Shown: piece after piece, positions 36,038 through 45,249 of the stretch
Numbering within the stretch: the first letter of the stretch is position 1
How the letters are laid out: each line of letters starts with the position of its first letter
DNA from: Synechococcus sp. UW140
Lineage (GTDB): Bacteria; Cyanobacteriota; Cyanobacteriia; PCC-6307; Cyanobiaceae
Length of the DNA stretch: 64,000 nucleotides
Direction: 5' to 3'
NCBI GenBank assembly: GCA_945875915.1
Contig: CAMCMT010000005.1
Coordinates: forward strand, 21,285 to 85,284
Notes under the pieces: model-generated
Seen by the model: the letters and a program-made list of their open reading frames with translations, nothing else
Databases searched by the model: none
Told to the model about the DNA's origin: nothing
Position numbers and translations under genes: made by a program

Positions 36038-36072
36038 AAAGGCCTGTTCAGCTAGTTGCTGAGCAGGCCTTT
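36038..36072. terminator. Terminator between convergent pgm and RND efflux genes
   Basis: A 15-bp stem (36038-36052 with 36058-36072, one mismatch) and a TAGTT loop. A-rich flank on the left gives a T-tract for minus-strand transcripts from the RND operon; the right arm ends in TTT for plus-strand transcripts. Probably bidirectional, stronger for the minus strand. Confidence 0.85.
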
Positions 36073-36104
36073 GAACTGGTTTAAGCAGCTGGTGTTTCGC
36101 CAGC

Positions 36105-39100
36105 TCAAGCCTCGATGGCAGGCTTGGCGGAGCGGCCCTCGAGGTGCTTGATCGCCACATAGAAGGGCGGCACCACCCCCAGGGACAGGACCGTGGCCAC
36201 CAGCAGGCCGCCGAAAATCACGGTGCCCAGGGACTGCTGGCTGTTAGCCCCGGCCGTGGTGGCCACCACCAGGGGCAGGAAGCCCGCCAAGGATGCGATG
36301 GCCGTCATCAGGATCGGGCGCATCCTCGATTCAGCTGCGGCAATGGCGGCCTCAACGGCCGTCATGCCAGCTTCCACGTGTTGCTCGGCCACCTCCACAA
36401 TCAAAATGCCGTTTTTAGCTGCAAGGCCAATCAAAGTGACCAGGCCCACCTGGGCATAAATGTTGAGATCAATCGAGCGCATGGCCAGGAAGGCCAGGGC
36501 GCCCAACATGGCCAGGGGCACCGTCATCAAGATGATCACCGGGGTGACGTAGCTCTCGTATTGGGCCGAGAGCACCAGATACACCACCAGAATGCCCAGG
36601 CCAAACACCAGCACGCTGGCATTACCCGCTGAGAGTTGTAAAGATGCCAAGCCCGTGAAGGCATAGCCGATGTTATTGAAGTTCTGCTCTTTAAAGATCG
36701 ACTGGATTTTATCCAGGGCTTGACCGGAGCTCTTACCAATCGCCTCTGCGCCCTGCACCAAAATCGTGCGATAGAGGTTGTAATGGCTCACAACCGGGGG
36801 CGCACTGGTGAGGTCTGCCTTCGCAAACTGGGACACCTGCACCATCTTATCGTCGTTGCTGCGGACGTAATAGCTCAAGACGTCATCAAGCTTGCTGCGC
36901 CCTTGCGCTTCGGCTTGCACATAGATATTGCGCACCTGGCCGTTCTCATAGGTCAGACCGGAATAGTTGCCACCCGCAAGGATGGCAATCGTCTGCATGG
37001 CGTTCTGGAAATCCACATTCAGGGCGCCCATGATCGATCGATCGATCTTGAGGCCGAAAGCTGGGGCGCTGGGGATGAACTGGGTATAAAGAGAAGAGAA
37101 ATCACCGCTTTCCGTGCCAGCCACCACCAGTTTCTTGGAGAGGTCATTGAGCTGGTTGAAGCTGTAGGCCCCATTGCTGAGGTCATTGAACTGGAAGTAA
37201 AAACCGCCCTGGGCCGAGAAACCGGGGATCGCCGGTGGCTGGGCTGCCACGGCCAAGCCGGAACTGATTGTCTCCAGTTTGGCGTTGAGGCGGGCCACGA
37301 TCGCCGGGGTCTTGTGCTCAGCTCCAGAGCGTTCATCTAAGGGCTTGAGACCAAAGAAGAACACCCCCTGATCCGGACTGGAACCGTTAAAGCCGTAGCC
37401 ACTAATCACTGAGCCAGCGATGATGTCGGGTTCACCATTGAGAACCTTGGCCACCTCTTCGCCAGTCTTCTGGGTCTGGCTCAGGGAGGCCCCATTCTGC
37501 AGCTGGTAAATTCCCAAGCCATAGCCCTGGTCCTCTTCTGGGATGAAGGCGGTGGGCAAGGCCGAAAAGGCCATGGCCGTGATCACGATGCCACCCGCTA
37601 GACCCGCCAGGATCCATTTCTTGCGGGCAATCAAGACAACGAGCAGGTTGGCGTAGCCCTTCTCAAGGCGGGCAAAGTGGTGGTTGAAGCGCTCAAAAAT
37701 CCAGGCCAGCCGGCTGCCGGCAAAGCCAAACACCACAACCCCAAACCCATAGGCGCCCACCCCAAAGGAGGCAGCACTGAAACGGCCAAAGGCCAAACCC
37801 ACCAAGATGCCACCGATCGCCCAGCCCCAGCCCTTGGGTAGGGGGGGACGCTCGCTTTTGAGAATCAGCGCCGAGAGCATCGGCGAGAACGTGAGGGCGT
37901 TAAAGGTGGAGATGGCAATCGCAAAGGCGATTGTCAAAGCAAATTGCTTATAGATGATGCCGATGCCGCCTGGATAGAAAGCCACCGGCACAAACACCGC
38001 CATCAGCACGAGCGATGTGGCGATCAAGGCACCAGTCAATTCGCCCATGCATTCGAGCGCCGCCTGGCGGGGTTTCATGCCCCTCTCAAGGTTTTTAGAA
38101 ACGGCTTCAATCACCACAATGGCATCATCCACAACTAAGCCCGTGGCCAGCACCAGGCCCAGCAAGGTGAGCTGGTTGATCGAGAAGCCAAAGGCCTTGA
38201 TGAAGGCAAAGGTGCCCACCAACGAAATCGGGATCGCCAGGCTTGGAACGATCGTGGCACGCCAATCCTGCAGGAACAGAAACAGAATCAGCAACACCAG
38301 CACAATCGCCAAGCCCAGGGCATCCACCACCCCTTCAACGGCCGATTCAATGAACTGGCCGATGTTGTAGATCTCGGTGACGGTGACGCCGGGGGGCAGT
38401 TGATTGCTGAAGGAGTCAATGACATTGACCACTGCCTCCGAAACATCAAGTGCATTGCTCTCGGGGGTCTGGAACACGGCCACGGTGATCGCCGGATTAC
38501 CATCCTTACTGATGGCCTGCTGACCGAAGGTGTTGAAGCCATAGGTGGCTTCGCCCACATCCTGGAGCCGCAGCAGGTTGCCCTGGGGGGTCTTGCCAAC
38601 GATCAGGCGATTGAGATCCTCAATCGAGACCAAATTACCGTTGTTCTCAACAATGATTGGATAGGCAAACCTCTGATCACCACCAGCAGGAGGGCCGCCC
38701 ACCAGACCACCAATCGCCACAGTGTTCTGGTTTTTGACGGCCGACACAACCTGGTCGGCCGTGAGCTGGTTTGCGGCCAGCTTGGCCGGATCGACGAACA
38801 GCCAGAAGGCTGGATTGCTACCCCCGAGCAGGTTGATGCTGGCCACGCCAGGCACCCGTTCCAATTGGTAATAGAGATTTTCGTAGATCAGGCCGTTGAG
38901 GTAGGCCGCGTCGTATTGACCTTGCGTTGAAGAAACCTGATAGGCCAACAGGATCGACGGGGTGCTCTGCATCACCGAGATCCCCGTGGCCTGCACCTGC
39001 TGGGGAAGCTGGGGCATGGCCAGGGACACCCGGTTTTGCACATTGACCTGGTCAATGTTGATGTCAGTGTCTTCGTCGAAGTACACCTGGATCGTGCTTT

Positions 39101-39365
39101 GGCCCTGGCTGGTGCTGAAGGAGGAGATGTAGGCGGCCCCTGGTACGCCGTTAATCTGCTGCTCCAGGGGGTTGGTCACCGCCTGCTCCGTCACCAGGGA
39201 GTTAGCGCCGCCATAGTTGGCAGTCACCGTGACTAGGGGCGGCGCAATATTGGGCAGGTTTTCAATCGAGAGGCTCGGAATCGCAATGATGCCGATTAAA
39301 ACGATTAAAATGCTGCAAACGGTGGTTAAAACGGGTCGCTTGATAAACCGATCAGACAGGGACAT
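36105..39365 (-). CDS. RND-family efflux pump, inner-membrane subunit (HAE1/AcrB type)
   Basis: 1086 residues, the usual size. The start MSLSDRFIKRPVLTTVCSI and the two large periplasmic loops, each after the first helix of a six-helix repeat, are clear. TM4 carries the proton relay pair as GLVLATGLVVDDAIVVIEAV (two adjacent Asp), and the second half has GLAAKNGILIVEVAEQ. It pumps hydrophobic compounds out by proton antiport with a periplasmic adaptor and a TolC-type channel (none in window). It contains an extra Gly/Ala-rich hydrophobic stretch before residue 530. The adaptor gene lies 9 bp upstream. Confidence 0.96.
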   Translation of the reverse strand: MSLSDRFIKRPVLTTVCSILIVLIGIIAIPSLSIENLPNIAPPLVTVTANYGGANSLVTEQAVTNPLEQQINGVPGAAYISSFSTSQGQSTIQVYFDEDTDINIDQVNVQNRVSLAMPQLPQQVQATGISVMQSTPSILLAYQVSSTQGQYDAAYLNGLIYENLYYQLERVPGVASINLLGGSNPAFWLFVDPAKLAANQLTADQVVSAVKNQNTVAIGGLVGGPPAGGDQRFAYPIIVENNGNLVSIEDLNRLIVGKTPQGNLLRLQDVGEATYGFNTFGQQAISKDGNPAITVAVFQTPESNALDVSEAVVNVIDSFSNQLPPGVTVTEIYNIGQFIESAVEGVVDALGLAIVLVLLILFLFLQDWRATIVPSLAIPISLVGTFAFIKAFGFSINQLTLLGLVLATGLVVDDAIVVIEAVSKNLERGMKPRQAALECMGELTGALIATSLVLMAVFVPVAFYPGGIGIIYKQFALTIAFAIAISTFNALTFSPMLSALILKSERPPLPKGWGWAIGGILVGLAFGRFSAASFGVGAYGFGVVVFGFAGSRLAWIFERFNHHFARLEKGYANLLVVLIARKKWILAGLAGGIVITAMAFSALPTAFIPEEDQGYGLGIYQLQNGASLSQTQKTGEEVAKVLNGEPDIIAGSVISGYGFNGSSPDQGVFFFGLKPLDERSGAEHKTPAIVARLNAKLETISSGLAVAAQPPAIPGFSAQGGFYFQFNDLSNGAYSFNQLNDLSKKLVVAGTESGDFSSLYTQFIPSAPAFGLKIDRSIMGALNVDFQNAMQTIAILAGGNYSGLTYENGQVRNIYVQAEAQGRSKLDDVLSYYVRSNDDKMVQVSQFAKADLTSAPPVVSHYNLYRTILVQGAEAIGKSSGQALDKIQSIFKEQNFNNIGYAFTGLASLQLSAGNASVLVFGLGILVVYLVLSAQYESYVTPVIILMTVPLAMLGALAFLAMRSIDLNIYAQVGLVTLIGLAAKNGILIVEVAEQHVEAGMTAVEAAIAAAESRMRPILMTAIASLAGFLPLVVATTAGANSQQSLGTVIFGGLLVATVLSLGVVPPFYVAIKHLEGRSAKPAIEA

Positions 39366-39374
39366 GATCGGTCC

Positions 39375-40526
39375 TCAGTTGGAAGCGCCGGTGCTGGAAG
39401 CAGCGGCGACTTTGACGGGCATAAACGATCTCAACAGGGCCGTATTGCTAACCACCACCTGATCCCCTGCCGCCAGGCCGGAGATCACGGGGAAGCGATT
39501 TTGGTCCAGGGTGCCGAGACGGACCAGGGTTTGCACCACAATCGGAGTCTGGCTAGGTAGGGACTCAAACATGGCCTTTTGGGCAGGCAGCACCTCTGGA
39601 GAAGCCTTGATCTTGGGCAGAAGCACAGAGAGGGGGAAAATCTTATAAACGAATGGCTGCTGGGCCTGCATCATCACCGCCTCAACCGGCACGGACAACT
39701 GGCGCTTACTGCCGGTAATGATGCGATTACGCACGTACTGGCCCGTCTTCAACGTGCCGGTGAGATTTGGGAAGGAGGCCTTGACTAGCACCGTATTGGG
39801 TGCGTTCTGGGTTCCGCTGACACCGAAGTAGGGCGAAATAAACACCACCGTGCCCGTGCCCTTCACCGGCGGCGTGCTTTGGGTGACGAGCTGAACCGGC
39901 TGGCCAATCTTGACGCTGCTGGATTGGGTTGCCGGCACATCCATCAGGGTCCAGAGCACACTGTTATCAACAATGCCGGTGATTGCCTGGCCCTGGCGAA
40001 TGTAATCACCAAGCTTGACAGAATCAAGGTCGCCGATTTCCCCATTAATCGGTGAGGTGACGTATTTATACTGAAGGGTTGCCCGGTTGGCCGTCACCTG
40101 GTCCCGGCTCTTGATGGCCTGGGTGATGTAGTAATCGCGATCCTTGGTGGAGACGGCTCCTTGATTATTCAAGAAGACATAGCGTTCGGCATTGAGGTTA
40201 TCTTTTAGGGCTTCGGCCTTACTGGCATTCAGGCTTGCTGTTTCCTGGACGTTGTCGAGGACCAAAATCGGTTGGCCTGCCTTCACCCGCTGGCCCTGGG
40301 TGGCCAGGATCTTCACGACCCGACCATCGGCCTCGGGCCGCATCGCCACGTTGGAGGTGGATTCCAGCCGGCTCACCACGTCAATGCCTGGGCTGAAGGC
40401 GGCTTCGCCGATGCGTTCCACTTGAACCGAGAGGGGCTCCCGCTCAGGAGGCTTGGACCCACAGCCCCCGAGGGCAACTAGCCCGAGCAAGGCCAGGAAG
40501 GGTCTTAATCGCCGCACGGAAGTCAT
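39375..40526 (-). CDS. RND efflux adaptor (membrane fusion protein, lipoprotein)
   Basis: 383 residues. The N-terminus ends in a lipobox (LVALGGC, Cys22), so it is lipid-anchored. It has the biotinyl/lipoyl half-motifs (ADGRVVKILATQGQRVKAGQ and YKYVTSPINGEIGDLD) that fold together, then a beta-barrel domain (GTVVFISPYFGV) and the membrane-proximal part ending in GDQVVVSNTALL. The helical hairpin between them is short. It bridges the RND pump and the outer-membrane channel. First gene of the pair; its start is only ~35 bp from the divergent rarA start. Confidence 0.94.
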   Translation of the reverse strand: MTSVRRLRPFLALLGLVALGGCGSKPPEREPLSVQVERIGEAAFSPGIDVVSRLESTSNVAMRPEADGRVVKILATQGQRVKAGQPILVLDNVQETASLNASKAEALKDNLNAERYVFLNNQGAVSTKDRDYYITQAIKSRDQVTANRATLQYKYVTSPINGEIGDLDSVKLGDYIRQGQAITGIVDNSVLWTLMDVPATQSSSVKIGQPVQLVTQSTPPVKGTGTVVFISPYFGVSGTQNAPNTVLVKASFPNLTGTLKTGQYVRNRIITGSKRQLSVPVEAVMMQAQQPFVYKIFPLSVLLPKIKASPEVLPAQKAMFESLPSQTPIVVQTLVRLGTLDQNRFPVISGLAAGDQVVVSNTALLRSFMPVKVAAASSTGASN

Positions 40527-40561
40527 TCAACTTGCCAGCAAGTTACCGGACAAGCAGCGAA

Positions 40562-42991
40562 ATGGCCGCAGCCCAGGCGCTGAAATGGGAAGGTTGGGAT
40601 CCCCATCGGGCCCCTGCCCCTAGCGCCGTGGCCGACCTGTTCAGCCATCACCGCGAGACCCAGCTGGCCCAGCTGGCGCCCCTGGCCGACCGGATGCGAC
40701 CCCGCACCTTGGAGGAGTTCCAGGGCCAGGAGGCGATCCTGGGGCCCGGCCGGCTGCTGCGCCGGGCGATCGAGGCCGATCGGGTCGGCAACCTGATCCT
40801 GCATGGGCCGCCCGGGGTGGGCAAAACCACCCTGGCCCGCATCATTGCCGCCACCACCCGCGCCCACTTCAGCAGCCTCAACGCCGTGCTGGCTGGGGTT
40901 AAAGACCTGCGCAGCGAGGTGGACGCGGCCAAGCGCCGCCTGGAGCAGCACAGCCTGCGCACCCTGCTGTTTATCGATGAGGTGCATCGGTTTAACAGCG
41001 CCCAGCAGGATGCCCTGCTGCCCTGGGTCGAGAACGGCACCGTGACCCTGATTGGGGCCACCACAGAAAACCCCTATTTCGAGGTGAACAAGGCCCTGGT
41101 CAGTCGCTCGCGGCTGTTCCGCATGGAAGCGCTGGAACCTCCCCATCTCCAGGCCCTGCTGGAGCGGGCCCTGGCCGACCCGGAGCGGGGCTTTGGCGAG
41201 CGGCGGGTGGAGATCACGGCCGAGGCGGCGGCCCACCTGGTGGATGTGGCCGGCGGCGATGCCCGCAGCCTGCTCAACGCCCTGGAGCTGGCGGTGGAGA
41301 CCACGGCGCCGGTGCCCCTGGGCGAGCCCAGCGACCCAGGGGCCGCCCCGGCTGGCGTGATCCGCATCGACCTGGCCATCGCCGAGGAATCAATCCAGCA
41401 GCGGGCCGTGCTCTACGACAAGCAGGGCGATGCCCATTTCGACACGATCAGCGCCTTTATTAAGTCGCTGCGGGGCTCCGATGCCGATGCCGCCCTGTTC
41501 TGGCTGGCGCGCATGGTGGAGGCCGGTGAGAACCCCCGCTTCATCTTCCGGCGCATGCTGATCTCCGCCGGTGAGGACATCGGCCTGGCCGATCCCCAGG
41601 CCATGGTGGTGGTGGAAGCCTGCGCCGCGGCCTTCGAGCGGGTGGGCTTACCCGAGGGGCTCTACCCCCTGGCCCAGGCGGCCCTGTATCTAGCCAGCAC
41701 CGAAAAAAGCAACAGCCTGCTGGGTTTCTTCGATGCCCTGAAAACGGTCAAGGCCAGCAACCAGCAGGACGTGCCCTCCCACCTGCGCGATGCCAACCGC
41801 GATGGCCAGGCCTTTGGCGATGGCGTGGGCTATCGCTATCCCCATGCCTACGCCGAACACTGGGTCGCCCAGCAATACCTGCCCAGCGCCCTGCAGGGGG
41901 AGCTGTTTTGGCAGCCGGGCCAGCTGGGTTGGGAAGGGGAGCGGCGCGCCCGCATGCAGCAACGGCGCGCCGCCCAGCTGGCCGCCGCCGCCGAACAGGA
42001 GGCCGAGCAGGGCACCGTGCTCAGCGGCGGCCCCGAGGATCCGGTGCTGGCCCGCTGGCTGCAACGGCAGCTGGGCAGCGAGGGCCAACGGCTCGATCGG
42101 CTGCGCCAGCGCCTCTGGCAAGACTCGGCGCCACGGCGCCAGGACCGCGTGTTGATCCTCGAAGCCCGCTCCCTGCTCTGGGCCCTCGATCCCCTCGCCG
42201 CTTGCCCCGAAGGAGGCGTGGTGATCCAGCTGGCCCAGGGCAGCGACCGCCAGCGGCTGGCGGCCCAGCTCCAGGTGCTCGACAGCCTTAGCCAACCCCA
42301 ATTAGTGGCACCCCAGGAGCCCCAAGGACAGGGCCAGCCCCCAAGCCTGGACCGGGACCAAGCGCAGGAGCAAGACCTAAACCCCACGGCAGGCCCAGCC
42401 GCAGAGGAAAAGCAGGACGCGGATCCAGCCGGTCTCCAGGCCCTGGGCCGCCAGCTCGAAACCGGCCATCAATTTGAGTGGATGGTCGGCCGCCATCCCT
42501 TCCGCCCACTGGTGGGAGGGGCCCTGAAGGCCGCTGTTGCAGATCTCGATCACCTGGCGGCCCCCCGCTGCCAGCTGCGGCTGCTGTTCTCCACTCCCGC
42601 CCTGGCGCCGGCCGGGGCGTTGCTGGCGGGTGGGCGGACCTTCACCGCAGCCGAAACGAGCCTGGTGCAGGCAGCCGCCGCCTGCGAAGGGGCCGCCTTC
42701 AACTCCCTGGCCGGTGGCCCGAACCTGGACGTGTTGGATCGGACCCTCCAGGAGCGCGGCTGGACGGTGGCCTGGCAGCGCTGGCCCGAACCCCTGGACC
42801 TGGAGATCGGCGAGCCCCTGCTGGAGCGCTGGTTTGGCCCCGAGGCCACCTATCGCCAGCAGCTGCAAACCAGCCTCCCCGCCGCGGACATCGACGCCTT
42901 AGCCCAGGTGCTGCGCGGGCTCCTTGGCCAGCGGCTGCCCCAGCGCCTGCAGCACCAGCTGCTGATCGCCCAGCGCCGGCCCAGGGATTAG
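40562..42991 (+). CDS. rarA: RarA/MgsA-type AAA+ ATPase with C-terminal extra domain
   Basis: About 809 residues, nearly twice a normal RarA (~440). The AAA+ part spans residues ~45-460: Walker A GPPGVGKTT, Walker B LLFIDEVHRFN, sensor GATTENPYFEVN, and the RarA C-terminal part with EDIGLADPQAM and YLPSALQG. RarA acts at stalled replication forks. After it comes a second module (~500-800) with strand/helix pattern (DRVLILEARSLLWALDPL, GGVVIQLAQGSDRQRL) like a degenerate methyltransferase fold, as annotated in other cyanobacterial RarA fusions. A Gln/Pro/Glu-rich insert lies at ~585-625. An in-frame TTG 30 bp upstream is unlikely. Confidence 0.88.
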   Translation: MAAAQALKWEGWDPHRAPAPSAVADLFSHHRETQLAQLAPLADRMRPRTLEEFQGQEAILGPGRLLRRAIEADRVGNLILHGPPGVGKTTLARIIAATTRAHFSSLNAVLAGVKDLRSEVDAAKRRLEQHSLRTLLFIDEVHRFNSAQQDALLPWVENGTVTLIGATTENPYFEVNKALVSRSRLFRMEALEPPHLQALLERALADPERGFGERRVEITAEAAAHLVDVAGGDARSLLNALELAVETTAPVPLGEPSDPGAAPAGVIRIDLAIAEESIQQRAVLYDKQGDAHFDTISAFIKSLRGSDADAALFWLARMVEAGENPRFIFRRMLISAGEDIGLADPQAMVVVEACAAAFERVGLPEGLYPLAQAALYLASTEKSNSLLGFFDALKTVKASNQQDVPSHLRDANRDGQAFGDGVGYRYPHAYAEHWVAQQYLPSALQGELFWQPGQLGWEGERRARMQQRRAAQLAAAAEQEAEQGTVLSGGPEDPVLARWLQRQLGSEGQRLDRLRQRLWQDSAPRRQDRVLILEARSLLWALDPLAACPEGGVVIQLAQGSDRQRLAAQLQVLDSLSQPQLVAPQEPQGQGQPPSLDRDQAQEQDLNPTAGPAAEEKQDADPAGLQALGRQLETGHQFEWMVGRHPFRPLVGGALKAAVADLDHLAAPRCQLRLLFSTPALAPAGALLAGGRTFTAAETSLVQAAAACEGAAFNSLAGGPNLDVLDRTLQERGWTVAWQRWPEPLDLEIGEPLLERWFGPEATYRQQLQTSLPAADIDALAQVLRGLLGQRLPQRLQHQLLIAQRRPRD

Positions 42992-43782
42992 GGCTTAAGC
43001 AAAGGCTTCGCCAAACCGCCCAAGGGGGCCAATCCGGAGCCACCGCCCTGGCGAGCCTGGTTGGCCTGCAGGCAGGCGGGCAGGAACACATACCAGGACA
43101 GCAGCGACGTGCATTGGGCCTCGCCGACACACTTGCCGGCGGCACAAACGCTCGGGGGGGCGCTGTCCCGGCCGCAGGCCTGCATGGTGCTGAAATCGGT
43201 GGGCAGGTTGGCCATGATCGTCAAGGCCGAAATCTGGCCGCCAGCCGCCGCCGCGGCGATGATCGCCGAGCGCAGGGCTTGGACAGCATCGGTGGACTGG
43301 GTCCTTGACGGCCCGTAACCGCGGGTCTGGGTGCGCAGGAAGGCCAGGCCATCGCTGGAATAAAGGAAGCGGGCCAGGGCCACCACATCCACGCTGTAGG
43401 GCTTAGCCAGGCCCAGACGCAACTCCTCTGGGCTCCAGCCAGAACGGTTGATGGCGCTGTCCAAGGACCGGTCGCTCACCACCCCCGTCTCGACAAAGCG
43501 GCGAATCGCCTCCGGCTGGAGCGACCAGACCCCAGCGCCGCTGGTCCAGCGCACGGGGATCACTTTGCGGCCGTTTTGCCTTCCATCAACAACACTCAAA
43601 TCGCCGCCAACTTGGAGCGCTTGGGTCGCCGGGCCAGGGCCAGCGTCCTGGGCCAGGCCCCCCATCGGCGCCAACCCGATCAGGGCCCCCGGGCCAACCG
43701 TGCCGGCGAACCCCACCAGAAGCAGCGAAGCGAGCCTGGGGCCAAGACGGCCTGGCCGGGGGGCCTTAGAGGCTGGCACCAT
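42988..43782 (-). CDS. Secreted DUF1400-type protein with Cys-rich tail
   Basis: About 264 residues from the ATG at 43782, which best places the signal peptide (RLASLLLVGFAG ... GLAQ); starts at 43857 and 43863 are open too. The middle (WSLQPEAIRRFVETGVVSD, ELRLGLAKPYSVD, RFLYSSDGLAFL, ALRSAIIAAAA) resembles DUF1400, usually found in front of an alpha/beta hydrolase. Here the hydrolase is absent. The C-terminal ~70 residues hold five Cys (QACGRD, VCAAGKCVGEAQC, PACLQ), suggesting disulfides outside the cytoplasm. It overlaps rarA by 4 bp, convergent. Confidence 0.62.
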   Translation of the reverse strand: MVPASKAPRPGRLGPRLASLLLVGFAGTVGPGALIGLAPMGGLAQDAGPGPATQALQVGGDLSVVDGRQNGRKVIPVRWTSGAGVWSLQPEAIRRFVETGVVSDRSLDSAINRSGWSPEELRLGLAKPYSVDVVALARFLYSSDGLAFLRTQTRGYGPSRTQSTDAVQALRSAIIAAAAAGGQISALTIMANLPTDFSTMQACGRDSAPPSVCAAGKCVGEAQCTSLLSWYVFLPACLQANQARQGGGSGLAPLGGLAKPLLKP

Positions 43783-43976
43783 CGCTGAGCCGGGCATTTG
43801 CATGGGACCGATCATCGCTGGCCAGGGCGAACGGAGCCAGTCCAGGCGTTCTCCCATGCCCACCCCTTGCCCAGGGATCGGGACGAAGGGTCAGGGTTGG
43901 CGCTAGCGAAATCGACAGGCTGCTCCAGCCCCTAGGCCCATCCGCCTAAGCTCCAATCCCTTCCAGCGCTAGTGCC

Positions 43977-44444
43977 ATGGCCCTCCAGATCGGCGATCCA
44001 GCCCCCGATTTCACCCTGCCCGACCAGGACGGCAATCCGGTCACGCTCTCGTCGTTGCGGGGCCAGCGGGTTGTGATCTACTTCTATCCGAAAGATGACA
44101 CGCCTGGGTGCACCAAGGAAGCCTGCAACTTCCGCGACCAATGGTCTGCCATCGAAGAAAAGAGTATGGTTGTCCTTGGCATCAGCAAAGATGGCGCCAC
44201 CAGCCATAACAAATTCATCAAGAAATACAACCTCCCATTTAGCCTACTCAGCGACGAAGAACCCTGCCCGATCGCAGCGTCCTACGAAAGCTATGGGCTC
44301 AAAAAATTCATGGGTAAGGAATATATGGGCATGATGCGCCACACTTTTGTAGTGGATCCGATCGGCAACCTGGAGCTGATTTACCTCAAGGTGAAGGCCG
44401 AAACCATGGCCGACCAGATCCTCAAGGACCTGAAGCTGGCTTGA
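43977..44444 (+). CDS. bcp: Peroxiredoxin Q/BCP, thioredoxin-dependent
   Basis: 155 residues. The active site DDTPGCTKEACNFRD gives the peroxidatic Cys45 and, five residues on, the resolving Cys50, the PrxQ alpha-type arrangement. It reduces H2O2 and organic peroxides with electrons from thioredoxin. Start ATG. The last 23 bp overlap the end of the convergent coaX gene. Confidence 0.95.
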   Translation: MALQIGDPAPDFTLPDQDGNPVTLSSLRGQRVVIYFYPKDDTPGCTKEACNFRDQWSAIEEKSMVVLGISKDGATSHNKFIKKYNLPFSLLSDEEPCPIAASYESYGLKKFMGKEYMGMMRHTFVVDPIGNLELIYLKVKAETMADQILKDLKLA

Positions 44445-45249
44445 CCCCTCCCCAGGCCAGGGCTGCCAGGCTTTCCAACGCCAGGTTCGGGGCCAACGTG
44501 AAGGACACCCCCTGGGCCGACAGCAGGGGCGCCATCGCCTCCCCATCCCCCCCGGTAAGCCAAAGCTGGCAGGCCCCACCTGGTCCACCGGAGCCCCTGG
44601 CTTCCAGCCAGGCCTGGGAGATAGCGGCAGCCACGGCTTCCAGGCAGCCCCTCACCATCGCGGCGCGGGTCTCCAGGGGCCAGGGCCCTGGGGCTGGTTC
44701 CTGCCACCAGGGCTGATCGAGCGGGGGCAGCAGGGCCGTACCCCCCGCCAGGGCCCGCAGCTGGAGGGCCACGCCCGCCGCCAGCCGACCACCGCAGAAA
44801 CGGCCGTCCCCGTTCACCAGGGTGAGGCTCAGGGCCGTGCCCGCATCAGCCACCAAGACCGAAGCGACCGGGCTGATCCGACTTTGGCGCCGCCAGGCCC
44901 CCCAACCCACGAGGGCCCGATCGATACCCAGCCAGGGGGGCATGGCTCCCAGGGGCACCTGCTCCAGGCCCAGGCGCCGCCCGGCGGGCGGATCCAAACC
45001 CAAGGGCAGATCCCCTACCGCCGCCCAGGCCAGCCAGCCAGCCAGCGGGATCGGCAGGGGTTGGGGCGCGGCAGCGGTGTGGAAGCAGCGCAGGACAGCC
45101 GCTTCCAGCGGACCTGGCAGATCGGTAGCTCCCGCGCCAGCGGCCCCGTCCCAGCCGCCAAGCTCAGCCCAGTGCCAGCGACTATTACCAAGCAGCACCA
45201 CGGCCCCGAGGGCCGGGCCAGCCCAGGCCGCGCCGGGGGCCAGCGCCAA
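44422..45249 (-). CDS. coaX: Type III pantothenate kinase
   Basis: About 275 residues. ASKHA-type motifs: LLGNSRWHWAEL at the N-terminus (phosphate 1, usual form GNTxxxxG), VADAGTALSLTLVNGDGRFCGG (phosphate 2 region, split here by the limit of the motif) and LPxxDxP-like LLPPLDQPWW, then LWLTGGDGEAMAPLL. It makes 4'-phosphopantothenate in CoA synthesis. The start seems to be TTG at 45249, directly next to the cysH stop. The first residues are Gly/Ala rich, so the exact start is uncertain. Confidence 0.85.
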   Translation of the reverse strand: MALAPGAAWAGPALGAVVLLGNSRWHWAELGGWDGAAGAGATDLPGPLEAAVLRCFHTAAAPQPLPIPLAGWLAWAAVGDLPLGLDPPAGRRLGLEQVPLGAMPPWLGIDRALVGWGAWRRQSRISPVASVLVADAGTALSLTLVNGDGRFCGGRLAAGVALQLRALAGGTALLPPLDQPWWQEPAPGPWPLETRAAMVRGCLEAVAAAISQAWLEARGSGGPGGACQLWLTGGDGEAMAPLLSAQGVSFTLAPNLALESLAALAWGGVKPASGP

